Below are positions 1 through 8,891 of a DNA stretch of 34,211 nucleotides, piece by piece. Every line of letters starts with the position of its first letter. The first letter of the stretch is position 1. The notes under the pieces are model-generated. The model was given only the letters and a program-made list of their open reading frames with translations. It did not search any database and was not told the DNA's origin. Both the position numbers and the translations under genes were made by a program. The stretch spans positions 1 to 34,211 of the forward strand of contig NZ_JAIUMC010000025.1 in assembly GCF_022565775.1 (NCBI RefSeq), read 5' to 3'. Source of the DNA: Natronospirillum sp. GTDB lineage: Bacteria > Pseudomonadota > Gammaproteobacteria > Pseudomonadales > Natronospirillaceae.

Positions 1-344
1 ACCGCTCTGCGGCCTATGCCGGGCGTTATGTGGCCAAGAATATCGTGGCCGCCGGACTGGCCGACAAGTGCGAGATCCAGATCTCCTATGCCATTGGTGT
101 GGCCGAGCCGACGTCCATTTCGATCAACACCTTTGGTACGCACAAGGTGAGCGAAGACACCATCGCCACGCTGGTCAGGGACCATTTCGACCTGCGCCCC
201 GGCGGCATCATTGCCATGCTGGGTCTGCGCCGGCCGATCTACCGGAAGACGGCAGCCTACGGCCACTTCGGGCGCGAGCTGCCCGAGTTTACCTGGGAAA
301 AAACAGACAAGGCCGAGGCGCTGCGCGCCGCGGCGGGATTGTAA
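1..344 (+). CDS. metK: S-adenosylmethionine synthetase, C-terminal part (5' end outside window)
   Basis: MetK makes S-adenosylmethionine from methionine and ATP in the cytoplasm. The reading frame is open from base 3 and ends with TAA at 342-344, so only about the last 113 residues are present. The visible part starts with [20 protein letters not shown] and continues through [12 protein letters not shown] and the FGT segment, which are the usual C-terminal blocks of bacterial MetK. The internal GTG at base 30 is not the start, because the homology continues upstream of it. The gene lies in front of ahcY and metF, so enzymes that make the methyl donor, recycle its product and supply methyl groups are clustered. 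Identification is near certain; nothing can be said about the start. Confidence 0.97.
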   Translation, partial: RSAAYAGRYVAKNIVAAGLADKCEIQISYAIGVAEPTSISINTFGTHKVSEDTIATLVRDHFDLRPGGIIAMLGLRRPIYRKTAAYGHFGRELPEFTWEKTDKAEALRAAAGL

Positions 345-368
345 GGATTGACTGGGGCCTGACGGCCC

Positions 369-476
369 GAGCGCGGCCAAGGCCGGCGCCTACAACAAGG
401 GCACAACACCGTAGGAGCGCCGGTCCGACGCCTCGGCCCCGTGCGCGATGCGTGGCCAAGGGCCACAGCCTACAAA
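369..476. repeat. Cluster of three GTAG-headed REP-like palindromes
   Basis: Three short palindromic units, each beginning with the tetranucleotide GTAG, fill the metK-ahcY gap. Unit 1 reads on the minus strand (CTAC at 390-393 on the plus strand) with stem arms 371-378 and 381-389. Unit 2 reads on the plus strand from GTAG at 411-414 and has a poorer stem. Unit 3 reads on the minus strand (CTAC at 470-473) with a perfect stem GTGGCC/GGCCAC at 452-457 and 461-466. A GTAG head followed by a hairpin, in alternating orientation, is the known form of RAYT-associated REP elements in gammaproteobacteria. The neighbouring inverted units can also pair with each other across 384-423. No RAYT transposase is in the window. 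Confidence 0.65.
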
Positions 477-519
477 TGCGACCCCGACATATTCACGAAT
501 ACTTGGAAGGTAGAACACC

Positions 520-1920
520 ATGACCACAGCAGCACAGATCAACCAGTTTGACGACTACAAGGTTGCCGACATTTCCCTGGCCGATTACGGCCGGGCGGAA
601 ATCGACATCGCCGAAACCGAAATGCCGGCCCTGATGGCCCTGCGTGAAAAATACCGTGCCGAGCAGCCGCTGAAAGGCGCGCGCATCATGGGCTGTATTC
701 ACATGACCATTCAGACCGCCGTGCTGATCGAGACCCTGGTCGACCTGGGCGCTGAAGTGCGCTGGTCGTCCTGCAACATCTTCTCGACGCAGGACCATGC
801 TGCTGCGGCCATTGCCGCCGCTGGCATCCCGGTATTTGCCTGGAAGAACGAAACCGAAGAAGAGGCCGAATGGTGCATTGAGCAGACCATTCGCGATCAC
901 AAGGGCAGCCAGGGTGTCTGGGATGCCAACCTGATTCTGGATGACGGCGGTGACCTGACCGACATGGTCCACAACCGGTTTCCGGAGTTGCTGAACAACA
1001 TTCACGGCATCTCTGAAGAGACCACCACGGGTGTACACCGCCTGCTCGACATGATGAACAAGGGTGAACTGAAGGTGCCGGCCATCAACGTCAACGATGC
1101 CGTGACCAAGTCGAAGAACGACAACAAGTATGGCTGCCGTCATTCGCTCAATGACGCCATCAAGCGCGGTACCGACCACCTGCTGGCAGGCAAGAAGGCT
1201 CTGGTCATCGGCTATGGCGATGTCGGCAAGGGCTCGGCCGCCTCTCTGCGTCAGGAAGGCATGATCGTCAAGATCACCGAGGTCGACCCGATCTGTGCCA
1301 TGCAGGCCTGCATGGATGGGTTCGAAGTGGTCTCGGCCTATCGCAATGGCGTCAACGACGGCACCGCTGAAAGCATCAATCGCGAACTGCTCGCCAACAC
1401 CGACCTTCTGGTGACCTCCACCGGCAACACCAATGTGTGTGACCGGCACATGCTGGCTGCACTGAAGTCCACTGCGGTGGTGTGCAACATCGGGCACTTC
1501 GACAACGAGATCGACACCAAATTCATGCGCGACAACTGGCGCTGGGAAGAGATCAAGCCGCAGGTGCACAAGATCTACCGCAGCGATGACAAGAACGACT
1601 TCCTGATTCTGCTGGCCGAGGGCCGCTTGGTGAATCTGGGCAATGCGACGGGTCACCCGAGCCGCATCATGGATGGCTCCTTTGCCAATCAGGTGCTGGC
1701 ACAGATGTACCTGTTCGAGCAGAAGTTTGCCGATCTCCCGGCCGAGCAGAAGGCAGACAATCTTTATGTGAAGATTCTGCCCAAGAAGCTGGACGAGGAA
1801 GTCGCCGCAGAAATGGTGCGTGGCTTTGGCGGCGTGATCACCCGGTTGACGCCCGAGCAGGCCCAATACATCAACGTCCCGGTCGAAGGTCCGTTCAAGC
1901 CGGAAGATTACAAGTACTAG
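520..1920 (+). CDS. ahcY: Adenosylhomocysteinase (S-adenosylhomocysteine hydrolase)
   Basis: AhcY hydrolyses S-adenosylhomocysteine to adenosine and homocysteine with bound NAD+, removing the inhibitor left by methyltransferases. The 466-residue product has the length of the long bacterial form, which carries an insertion relative to the shorter one of about 430 residues. The NAD-binding glycine motif GYGDVGKG is at residues 231-238 and the catalytic lysine block [10 protein letters not shown] is around 192-201. The C terminus ends in the conserved KPEDYKY, which supplies a lysine and tyrosine to the cofactor site. The ATG at 520 is preceded by GGAAGG at about 506-511. It lies between metK and metF and works in the same cycle. 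Confidence 0.98.
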   Translation: MTTAAQINQFDDYKVADISLADYGRAEIDIAETEMPALMALREKYRAEQPLKGARIMGCIHMTIQTAVLIETLVDLGAEVRWSSCNIFSTQDHAAAAIAAAGIPVFAWKNETEEEAEWCIEQTIRDHKGSQGVWDANLILDDGGDLTDMVHNRFPELLNNIHGISEETTTGVHRLLDMMNKGELKVPAINVNDAVTKSKNDNKYGCRHSLNDAIKRGTDHLLAGKKALVIGYGDVGKGSAASLRQEGMIVKITEVDPICAMQACMDGFEVVSAYRNGVNDGTAESINRELLANTDLLVTSTGNTNVCDRHMLAALKSTAVVCNIGHFDNEIDTKFMRDNWRWEEIKPQVHKIYRSDDKNDFLILLAEGRLVNLGNATGHPSRIMDGSFANQVLAQMYLFEQKFADLPAEQKADNLYVKILPKKLDEEVAAEMVRGFGGVITRLTPEQAQYINVPVEGPFKPEDYKY

Positions 1921-1928
1921 TTGGCGCA

Positions 1929-1949
1929 CAGGGTCGACTTTCGACCCTG
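1929..1949 (+). terminator. Stem-loop between ahcY and metF
   Basis: A perfect 9-bp stem, CAGGGTCGA/TCGACCCTG, with a 3-base loop lies 9 bases after the ahcY stop codon. No T-run follows, so it is not a classical intrinsic terminator. It may be a weak terminator, an mRNA-stabilising 3' hairpin for ahcY, or a processing site before metF. Confidence 0.4.
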
Positions 1950-1983
1950 AAAATCTGCCACTGAGCGCAAGGAATCAATCAAC

Positions 1984-2823
1984 GTGAACCCGAACATCCC
2001 CATCAGCTTCGAGTTCTTCCCGCCCAAAACGGAAGAAGGACTGGCGAAGCTGCACCAGGTCCATAGCGCCCTGAGTGAGCGGAACCCCGAGTTCTTCTCC
2101 GTCACTTATGGTGCCGGTGGCTCCACCCAGGAGCGCACCATCAATACGGTGCTGGACCTGCATGCCAAGGGTATCCCCACGGCACCGCACCTGAGCTGCA
2201 TCGGGTCGACCGAAGACACATTGCACGCTCTTCTGGACCGCTACAAGGCTCAGGGCATCAACCGAATCGTCGCCTTGCGTGGTGATCTGCCCTCGGGCAT
2301 GGGTGGCTCCACCGGCGGTGACTTCCGCTTTGCCAGCGATCTGGTTGCCTTCATTCGCCATCACTATGGTGATGCCTTTCATCTGGAAGTGGCAGCTTAT
2401 CCGGAGATGCACCCTCAGGCGCCCAGTTTCGATGCCGATGTGCGCAATTTCGTGCACAAAGCCGAGCAAGGTGCCGACTCTGCCATTACCCAGTACTTCT
2501 TCAATCCGGACGCCTACTTCCACTTTGTGGGGCGGGTTCGGGCGCTGGGCTGCAATATTCCGATCGTGCCCGGCATCATGCCCATCACCAACTACACCAA
2601 ACTGGCTCGTTTCAGCGATGCCTGTGGTGCGGAAATACCCCGCTGGATGCGCAAGCAATTGGAATCGTATGGCGATGACAGCGACAGCATCAAGGCTTTC
2701 GGCCTGGATGTCATCTCCCGCCTGTGTGAAGAACTGCTCGCCAATGGTGCGCCCGGCCTGCACTTCTACTCGATGAATCAGGCCGAGCCCAACCTGCTGC
2801 TGTGCGATCGTCTGGGGCTCTGA
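1984..2823 (+). CDS. metF: 5,10-methylenetetrahydrofolate reductase
   Basis: MetF reduces 5,10-methylene-THF to 5-methyl-THF using FAD and NADH, supplying the methyl group for methionine synthesis. The product is 279 residues, in the normal range for the family. The N terminus ISFEFFPPKTEEG carries the glutamate typical of the active site, followed by SVTYGAGGST and a block resembling the substrate and flavin loops (RGDLPSGMG). The start is GTG at 1984 with AAGGA about 10 bases upstream. It is 63 bases after ahcY on the same strand and is probably co-transcribed with it, subject to the intervening hairpin. Identification is firm. Confidence 0.97.
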   Translation: MNPNIPISFEFFPPKTEEGLAKLHQVHSALSERNPEFFSVTYGAGGSTQERTINTVLDLHAKGIPTAPHLSCIGSTEDTLHALLDRYKAQGINRIVALRGDLPSGMGGSTGGDFRFASDLVAFIRHHYGDAFHLEVAAYPEMHPQAPSFDADVRNFVHKAEQGADSAITQYFFNPDAYFHFVGRVRALGCNIPIVPGIMPITNYTKLARFSDACGAEIPRWMRKQLESYGDDSDSIKAFGLDVISRLCEELLANGAPGLHFYSMNQAEPNLLLCDRLGL

Positions 2824-2876
2824 CAGGAGCTCCTTCAGCCCCTCTTCTGTGCGAAAACTTCTCTTTTATGACAGGG

Positions 2877-2894
2877 CTGTAACATAACTGTCAC
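2877..2894 (+). promoter_or_regulatory. Pho box-like site 1 (PhoB binding candidate)
   Basis: Two heptamers, CTGTAAC and CTGTCAC, are separated by the AT-only spacer ATAA. This matches the PhoB direct-repeat layout (CTGTCAT-N4-CTGTCAT). It lies about 90 bases upstream of the Na+/phosphate cotransporter gene, which fits control by phosphate starvation. A TAGGGT at about 2906-2911 could serve as the -10 element. Confidence 0.7.
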
Positions 2895-2917
2895 ATTCAA
2901 ACGCTAGGGTGGCCGCG

Positions 2918-2935
2918 TTGTCACAATAGTGTCAT
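2918..2935 (+). promoter_or_regulatory. Pho box-like site 2
   Basis: TTGTCAC-AATA-GTGTCAT repeats the 7-4-7 layout of site 1, starting 41 bases further downstream, roughly four helical turns away. Each heptamer has one or two departures from the PhoB consensus. Two sites in tandem are common at strongly phosphate-controlled promoters. Confidence 0.55.
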
Positions 2936-2984
2936 CATACTGCAACTTTTTTCAGGGCTTCCCACGCAAAAGGGCTGGAAACAG

Positions 2985-4187
2985 ATGTCTGCTGAACCCT
3001 CAAAAGCTCAACCGCGCAGATTCGCGCTGTCTCGTCAGAGACCCAAGGAAGCACCTGCCTGGATGCGCGGCATCTATGCCGGGCTTTGTCTGTATCTGTT
3101 TCTGACAGCCTTGAATGTCCTGGGCTCTGGCCTGGGTACCTTTGGTGGCGAAAGCGACTTCCTCCAACGCATGTTCGCCTATGGGCAAAACCCCTTCATC
3201 GCCCTGATGGCGGGCGTCTTTGTTACCATGGTCGTGCAGAGTTCGTCGTTCACATCGGCCCTGATCGTCACCCTGGTGGCAACCGGCGAAATGACGCTGG
3301 GCACAGCGGTCTTTGCCATCATGGGCGCCAATATCGGCACGGCGGTCACCGGGGTGATCGTGGCGCTGGCGAATATCCGCATCAAGCGCAACTTCCGACG
3401 ATCCTTCACCGCCGCCCTGCTGCACGACCTGTTCAACATCCTCACCGTTTTCATCGTCTTCCCGATCGAGCTCCTGACCGCCGCTCTCAGCGAGTCCGGC
3501 CGCGGTATCTTCACGCAACTGGCCGCTGGCCTGGCCAGCGTGATCGGTCTGGAAGAAGTCGCTCGCCCGGACAGCCCGATCAAGGTCATCACCCGGCCTC
3601 TTGTCTACGGTTTTGACAACCTGGGGGCCTGGCTGATGCCGACCACAGCAGCGGCCGGTCTGCTGGTGGCCGGGCTGGGACTGCTGCTGATGTTCATCTC
3701 CCTGGTCATGATGGTGAAGAACCTGCGCGGCGCCCTGCTGCGGCATATGGATGGGCTGTTCAAGACCTATTTTTTCAAGACAGACCGACGCTCTTATGTG
3801 ATCGGCGTCGTATCTACCGTCCTGGTGCAGTCGAGCACCATCACCAGCAGCCTGATGGTGCCGCTGGCGGGTGCTGGGGTGGTGCGTATCCGTCGGGTGC
3901 TGCCCTTCATGATGGGCGCCAACCTGGGCACCACAGTCACCAGTATTCTGGCCGCTACGGCCAACCCCATTGCCGCAGCCATGACGGTGGCGTTGTTCCA
4001 CGTCATCTTCAATCTGACCGGCACCGCCATCTGGTGGCCACTGCGCAAGATACCCATGCGTCTCGCCTCATGGTACGGCAAGCTGGCAAGCCGCAAGGCA
4101 GCCTATGCTTTCGGCTTCCTGCTGGGTGTATTCGTTGTTATTCCGCTGCTGGGCATTACCATTACTGAAATGCTGATTCGTCTGTAA
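2985..4187 (+). CDS. Na+/phosphate cotransporter (SLC34/NptA-type)
   Basis: A 400-residue inner-membrane protein that should import inorganic phosphate with sodium. The family signature is an inverted pair of QSSS-type motifs. Here they are VVQSSSFTSALIV in the first half and LVQSSTITSSLMV in the second half, and each is followed by a glycine-rich turn (GANIGTAVTGV and GANLGTTVTSI). Several hydrophobic segments surround each repeat. Unlike the longer YjbB/NptA proteins there is no C-terminal PhoU domain, but a separate PhoU-like gene follows 30 bases later. The upstream Pho-box-like repeats suggest induction by PhoB when phosphate is scarce. The start is ATG 2985, with only a weak ribosome site (GGAA) about 6 bases upstream. 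Confidence 0.93.
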   Translation: MSAEPSKAQPRRFALSRQRPKEAPAWMRGIYAGLCLYLFLTALNVLGSGLGTFGGESDFLQRMFAYGQNPFIALMAGVFVTMVVQSSSFTSALIVTLVATGEMTLGTAVFAIMGANIGTAVTGVIVALANIRIKRNFRRSFTAALLHDLFNILTVFIVFPIELLTAALSESGRGIFTQLAAGLASVIGLEEVARPDSPIKVITRPLVYGFDNLGAWLMPTTAAAGLLVAGLGLLLMFISLVMMVKNLRGALLRHMDGLFKTYFFKTDRRSYVIGVVSTVLVQSSTITSSLMVPLAGAGVVRIRRVLPFMMGANLGTTVTSILAATANPIAAAMTVALFHVIFNLTGTAIWWPLRKIPMRLASWYGKLASRKAAYAFGFLLGVFVVIPLLGITITEMLIRL

Positions 4188-4217
4188 TGAACTCAGACCC
4201 AAATTGAGGTTCGCCAA

Positions 4218-4886
4218 ATGTTTCGACAACTCTATAGCGCTCTGACTTCCGAGAACACGCTGGATCGCGCGTTCGAGGACCTGACACAGATGCTCGAGCA
4301 TGGAGCCTGGATGTTCGAGCAGGCCAATGCTGTAATCTTCAGCACCGTGCCCGTGGAAGAGGTGAAACAGCCGCTCTACGACCGCGACCGGGCCATTAAT
4401 GACCTTGAGCGCTCGATCCGGCGCAAGGTCATGCGCCATCTGACCATCAATCCGGGTCATGATGTTGCCATCTGCCTGGCACTGATGAGTGTGGCCAAGG
4501 ATGCCGAGCGCATCGGTGACTACTGCAAGAATGTATTCGAAGTCGGCACCTTCTATACCGAGGGGTTCAATGTGGCGCGTTATCAGGAGCCACTGGACAA
4601 GACCTCGGACGAGATCTACGACATGTTCGGGGAGCTCAGCAAGGCCACCAAGGATTCTGACGAAGACCGCGCCAGGGCCGTCATTCACAAGGTGCTCGAT
4701 GTGTGTCATCAGTGCGACAAGATTGTGGTGTCGCTGCTGAACGAAGAAGAGCCAGTACAGTTTCATGAAGCGGTGGCCTATTCGCTGCTGGCGCGGCATT
4801 ACAAGCGGGTGGCTTCCCACTTGGGCAATGTCGCCACCGCCGTGACCGGAAACCTGGAAGATCTGGACTTCTTTTCCAGCGACTAG
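4218..4886 (+). CDS. PhoU-like helical protein
   Basis: A 222-residue soluble, largely helical protein with PhoU-type features. It contains YDRDRAINDLERSIRRKV near residues 55-72 and the block MSVAKDAERIGDYCKNVFE near residues 94-112, which matches the (A/K)xxERIGD metal-binding motif of PhoU proteins. The second half has a weaker counterpart (ARHYKRVASHLGNVA). PhoU proteins restrain phosphate transport and signalling. Encoded 30 bases after the Na+/phosphate cotransporter, it probably plays the part that a fused C-terminal PhoU domain plays in other NptA-type transporters. ATG 4218 has GAGG 8 bases upstream. It is probably not the pst-operon phoU itself, since no pst genes are present. Confidence 0.88.
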   Translation: MFRQLYSALTSENTLDRAFEDLTQMLEHGAWMFEQANAVIFSTVPVEEVKQPLYDRDRAINDLERSIRRKVMRHLTINPGHDVAICLALMSVAKDAERIGDYCKNVFEVGTFYTEGFNVARYQEPLDKTSDEIYDMFGELSKATKDSDEDRARAVIHKVLDVCHQCDKIVVSLLNEEEPVQFHEAVAYSLLARHYKRVASHLGNVATAVTGNLEDLDFFSSD

Positions 4887-4948
4887 TGTCCTGTTGACGG
4901 GCAGCGGCTATACTCTGCTGCACCCGTATTGAGCCGAAGTATTTGCCC

Positions 4949-5434
4949 ATGCCGCTGTTTGACCGCACAGACGAAGAAGAAGACATTGTCCAGGTCTGGC
5001 GCCTCGACCCGGACGATCCGCTGGGCTGCGCCGCCTTGCGCCCTTTCGAACTGGATGGGTATGAGTGGCCTACCGCTGAGCATTACTACCAGGCCATGAA
5101 GTATCCCGACCGACCCCGCTTCCAGGCCATTCTGGACGCACCGGACGTCGCCACTGCCCGCAAACTGGGCCGGGGCTGGCTGAAAAGACCGCGCGCCGAC
5201 TGGAAGCAGGTACGCACCGTGGTCATGACCCGGGCCCTCTACACCCAAAGCCATACCTACCCCGACTTCTCCGAAGCATTGCTGGCCACAGGTGACCAGT
5301 CGATCCATGAAATGTCACAATATGACTATTTCTGGGGCCGCGGCAGGGATCATCGCGGCCACAATCACTATGGTCGGGTATTGATGGATATCAGGCGCAA
5401 GCTGCTGGAAAAGGCCGGGCAAACGTCAGATTGA
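4949..5434 (+). CDS. NADAR-family protein (YbiA-like)
   Basis: A 161-residue protein of the NADAR/YbiA family. The E. coli relative YbiA is an N-glycosidase that cleaves reactive early riboflavin intermediates, and other relatives act on ADP-ribose derivatives. Diagnostic blocks are LRPFELDGYEWPTAEHYYQA, GRGWLKRPRADWKQVR and the C-terminal WGRGRDHRGHNHYGRVLM, all in the expected order. The likely start is ATG 4949; an in-frame TTG at 4943 would add two residues. The ribosome site is weak. It stands alone between the phosphate genes and the PilZ gene. The substrate cannot be read from the sequence. Confidence 0.88.
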   Translation: MPLFDRTDEEEDIVQVWRLDPDDPLGCAALRPFELDGYEWPTAEHYYQAMKYPDRPRFQAILDAPDVATARKLGRGWLKRPRADWKQVRTVVMTRALYTQSHTYPDFSEALLATGDQSIHEMSQYDYFWGRGRDHRGHNHYGRVLMDIRRKLLEKAGQTSD

Positions 5435-5547
5435 TCCGGAGCGGCTCCCTTACAGTTTGCACCCGTGCTGCCGCTACAGTCGGTACGGGGCCGGCCACGC
5501 CGGCGGCATTCATTCATCCTGCGCCTGTCAACGCATGAGGTAATACG

Positions 5548-7374
5548 GTGGAGCAACGTCCTGTTGAACAGAAAGCCGACGCGGAAGGCGAGTTCATCCA
5601 GACGCCCAGCGAGATCAATCGTCTCTTTTCCCGGGTCAAGGAGAAGCTGTCGCCTGTGACGCTGCGCTTTCCCGGCATGCAGCGGGCGATGACGTCCTAT
5701 ATTCTGGGGATCGACCCCAAGCTGCGCTATATCCTGCTCGATGAAGTACTGCCCAAGGCCGACAACCGCATCATGCAGGAAGGCGGCCGCTCGCTCACGA
5801 TCGAGACCTACTATGACGGCTGCCGGCTACGCGCCAAAGACCTGAAGGTCAAGACGCTCAAGGAAGACGGCAACCTGTCCTACCGTATCGACTTTCCGGC
5901 CGAGGTCCACTATCTGCAGCGCCGCGCGTCTTATCGCGCTCAGGTGCGCCGGTCGCTGGAGATCCCCGCGCGGATGCTGGACATCAACCGTCAGGTAGTC
6001 AACGGCCTGCTGCGCGACTTGTCGGCTGAGGGCTGCCAGGTTCAAATCATCGGCGACTATGTTGATGTACTCAAGCCGCACGACAAGGCGATTCCTCTCA
6101 AGTTCTACTTTCCCAACGGGACTTCCCTGGTATTGAAGGCGGAGCTGCGTTTTGTCGGCTTTGACGAAAACGGCGGCTTCACCAAATGCGGCTGTCAGTT
6201 TGCGCAGTTGGATACCCACAAAGAGCGGGAAATCTCTCGCGTGGTCACTGACCTGCAGCGCGACTTCATCAACTTCACCAAGCATGGTGGTAATCCCGAG
6301 GGCATACCACCTCTGTTTCTGCCCCCGGAAGTTGATGAAGATATTGCCGCGCTGGACGGTAAGCCACCGCCCACCCAGTCGGCGACACGCGCCGAGGAAA
6401 GCCGCAAGGCCCGCGATGCCCGACGCGCGCGCCGCCATACCGATCCGGAGAGAGTCGACATCCGTCGCACCGTGCTGTCGAGCGTGGCAGCCGTCAAGTC
6501 ACTGATTGGCAGCGCCCGTCTGAAGCAGGATATTCCGGCAGAAGAGCTGCGCGGTGCCGCCACCCAACTGGCATTGGCTCTGTATCAGGACCGCGAAGCG
6601 CTGCTGGTCCATACCCATATCCGCAATACGACGGACTTCATCTTCGAACACCCGGTCAGTCTGGCCATTCTGTTCGCCGATCAGGCGAGTCAGATGAACA
6701 GGCAACTGGACCAGGATGCCCTGCGAGACCTGATCTTTGCCGGCCTTTGCCACGACGTGCCCCGGGCACTGCTGCCCGATGGCGAGAAGGAAACCGGCGT
6801 CGAGGTGAGCCAGGACAAACGCACTGTCCTGAAAAAACATATCAACGAAATCTGTCATGCCCTGAAGGCCAATGACGCGGTGCCGAAAGACACCGCCATG
6901 CTGGTCGCCCAGAGCTGGGAGCGGCTCGATGGCAGCGGCCTGCCAGAGGGCCTGAAAGAACAGCAGATGCACCCGATGGGCAAATTGATCGCCTGCCTGG
7001 ACGCCATTGATACAGCCGCCCACCTGTATCGCAGCGATGTGTACTACAACCCGGCAGTGGCCTACAAGCGGGCGCTGAGCATGCCGGAACAGTTCGACAA
7101 TACGCTGGTCAAACGAATCATCATGGCGCAGGGGTTGTTCCCGCTCGGTGCACCGGTGCGGTTGGACAACGGCTATCTGGGTATGGTGATGCGCCACAAT
7201 GCGCAGCGCAAACCCCGCATTGTGCGTCTGGTCTACCATTTGGCCGATGAGTCTCAGGTGCCACCGCGTGACATCGATATTGAGGAAAACGGCGTGTCAG
7301 TGAAGGGGCCGGTTGATTCACTGCGCCACGATCTCAGTGCTACGCTCTTGCAGTCACCGCTGCAAATCCCATAA
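5548..7374 (+). CDS. YcgR-type PilZ protein fused to a degenerate HD-GYP domain
   Basis: A 608-residue cytoplasmic protein. Residues of about 20-125 resemble the N-terminal domain of YcgR flagellar brakes. A PilZ domain follows at about 130-250 with both cyclic-di-GMP motifs: the arginine cluster QRRASYR and DLSAEG (D/NxSxxG). After a basic linker (KARDARRARR) comes an HD-GYP-like domain at about 330-560. That domain is degenerate: the HD site reads GLCHDVPRAL, without the usual lysine of HDIGK; the HHE block reads SWERLDGSG; and GYP has become GLP. It probably binds cyclic-di-GMP through PilZ without hydrolysing it. The start is GTG 5548 with GAGG 7 bases upstream. No flagellar genes are nearby. 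Confidence 0.85.
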   Translation: MEQRPVEQKADAEGEFIQTPSEINRLFSRVKEKLSPVTLRFPGMQRAMTSYILGIDPKLRYILLDEVLPKADNRIMQEGGRSLTIETYYDGCRLRAKDLKVKTLKEDGNLSYRIDFPAEVHYLQRRASYRAQVRRSLEIPARMLDINRQVVNGLLRDLSAEGCQVQIIGDYVDVLKPHDKAIPLKFYFPNGTSLVLKAELRFVGFDENGGFTKCGCQFAQLDTHKEREISRVVTDLQRDFINFTKHGGNPEGIPPLFLPPEVDEDIAALDGKPPPTQSATRAEESRKARDARRARRHTDPERVDIRRTVLSSVAAVKSLIGSARLKQDIPAEELRGAATQLALALYQDREALLVHTHIRNTTDFIFEHPVSLAILFADQASQMNRQLDQDALRDLIFAGLCHDVPRALLPDGEKETGVEVSQDKRTVLKKHINEICHALKANDAVPKDTAMLVAQSWERLDGSGLPEGLKEQQMHPMGKLIACLDAIDTAAHLYRSDVYYNPAVAYKRALSMPEQFDNTLVKRIIMAQGLFPLGAPVRLDNGYLGMVMRHNAQRKPRIVRLVYHLADESQVPPRDIDIEENGVSVKGPVDSLRHDLSATLLQSPLQIP

Positions 7375-7409
7375 TGGGGCAAATCCGATCATCCTGAAAG
7401 GACGCACTT

Positions 7410-8891
7410 TTGGCCACACTGCGTGAACTCTGGCACGCCTTCCTGCATGCAGGGCGAAACCTGCTGCCGATCATCGTGGTCGTGGCCGTCTTTCAGGCTT
7501 TCATTCTGCAACAGGTGCCTGACAACCTGCTGAGCATGAGCATCGGCTTGCTCATCGTCGCTGTCGGTGTTGCTCTGTTTCTGCAAGGCCTTGAGCTGGG
7601 TGTTTTTCCGATCGGCAAGAGCCTGGCCAATCAGTTTGCCCGCCAGGGCTCGGTTCCGGTTCTGATGAGCTTTGGTTTTGCCATGGGCTTTTCCGCAGTA
7701 ATTGCCGAACCGGCATTGATTGCTGTGGCGGATCAGGCGGCAGTCATCAGCGACGGTCGCGTCAATGCCCTGACCCTGCGGCTGGTGGTCGCCCTCTCGG
7801 TAGGGCTGGTCATGGCACTGGGTGTATTGCGCATCATCCTCGGACACCCCATTCACTGGTACCTGATCGCCGGCTATGTGATCGTGGTCAGCGTCACCTG
7901 GTTTGCCCCGGAAGAAATCGTCGGGCTGGCCTATGACTCGGGCGGCGTCACCACCAACATTGTGACGGTGCCGCTGATTGCTGCCATCGGCATCGGCCTG
8001 GCCAGCTCGATTCGCGGGCGCAACCCGCTGATGGACGGTTTCGGGCTGGTTGCCCTGGCAGTAATGGTGCCCATGATCAGTGTGCAACTCTACGGGATTG
8101 TGGTCTATTCTTTCGGCGACACCGAGGCGGTAACGACAGCTGCCAATGGAATGGAGGCCCCGCACCCGCTACTGCAGATGCTGCTCGACCTGGCTTCGAT
8201 GATCCGCGATGTGCTGCCCATCCTGGTGGTCATTCTGTTTTTTCAGTATCTGATACTGAAAAAGAAGCTGAACAATCCGCGCAAGCTGGCGGTCGGCTTC
8301 GGTATGGTGATATTCGGACTCTACGCGTTCGTGGTCGGTCTCAAGATGGGTCTTTTCCCGATCGGGGAAAGCATGGCCGAACAGTTGATTCAGCGTGACA
8401 ACTGGCTGTTTGTCTATCTGTTCGCGTTCTGTATCGGCTTTGCCACGACCATGGCGGAGCCGGCACTGATTGCGGTGGGTCAGCAGGCCGAGCAGGCCGC
8501 ACCCGGCAAGCTCAAGGGGTCGGTGATCCGGCTGATTGTAGCGCTGGGTGTGGCTATCGGCATTACCATCGGTGTACACCGGATCATTTCCGGTGATTCG
8601 ATTCATTACTATATTATCGGCGGCTATCTGCTGGTGATCGTGTTGCTGATACTGTCACCCAAGTACATCGTCGCACTGGCTTTTGACCTGGGGGGCGTCA
8701 CGACCTCCGAGGTCACCGTTCCGCTGGTCACGGCGCTGGGTATTGGCCTGGCTTCCCAGATCGACGGACGCAGCGTATTGATTGACGGCTTCGGCCTGAT
8801 TGCGTTTGCGTCCATTTTCCCTATCGTAACCGTCATGACCTACGCCATCATCATGGAGGCCATGGCCAGACTCAGGAGTACATCATCATGA
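7410..8891 (+). CDS. DUF1538 membrane protein (two tandem repeats)
   Basis: A 493-residue, very hydrophobic inner-membrane protein made of two homologous halves. Paired motifs show the duplication: FPIGKSLANQF and FPIGESMAEQL, AEPALIAV in both halves, and GGVTTNIVTVPL and GGVTTSEVTVPL. This is the DUF1538 family, predicted transporters with no established substrate. The start is TTG 7410, preceded by GAAAGGA with a 7-base gap; there is no better ATG. Its stop overlaps the start of the following PII-like gene by four bases (ATGA), so translation is probably coupled. The arrangement suggests a transporter regulated by a PII-like protein and a CBS protein, as with SbtA/SbtB or AmtB/GlnK, but that is inference. 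Confidence 0.88.
   Translation: MATLRELWHAFLHAGRNLLPIIVVVAVFQAFILQQVPDNLLSMSIGLLIVAVGVALFLQGLELGVFPIGKSLANQFARQGSVPVLMSFGFAMGFSAVIAEPALIAVADQAAVISDGRVNALTLRLVVALSVGLVMALGVLRIILGHPIHWYLIAGYVIVVSVTWFAPEEIVGLAYDSGGVTTNIVTVPLIAAIGIGLASSIRGRNPLMDGFGLVALAVMVPMISVQLYGIVVYSFGDTEAVTTAANGMEAPHPLLQMLLDLASMIRDVLPILVVILFFQYLILKKKLNNPRKLAVGFGMVIFGLYAFVVGLKMGLFPIGESMAEQLIQRDNWLFVYLFAFCIGFATTMAEPALIAVGQQAEQAAPGKLKGSVIRLIVALGVAIGITIGVHRIISGDSIHYYIIGGYLLVIVLLILSPKYIVALAFDLGGVTTSEVTVPLVTALGIGLASQIDGRSVLIDGFGLIAFASIFPIVTVMTYAIIMEAMARLRSTSS

Noticed and set aside
345-519. SAH riboswitch before ahcY
   Set aside because: GTAGGAGCGC and a distal GCCTAC can pair and recall the first stem of that riboswitch, but the conserved core is not visible and the bases are better explained as GTAG-headed REP palindromes. 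A covariance search would decide.
493-1929. Long minus-strand ORF antisense to ahcY
   Set aside because: Antisense frame of a clear gene with high GC codon bias; no protein family visible.
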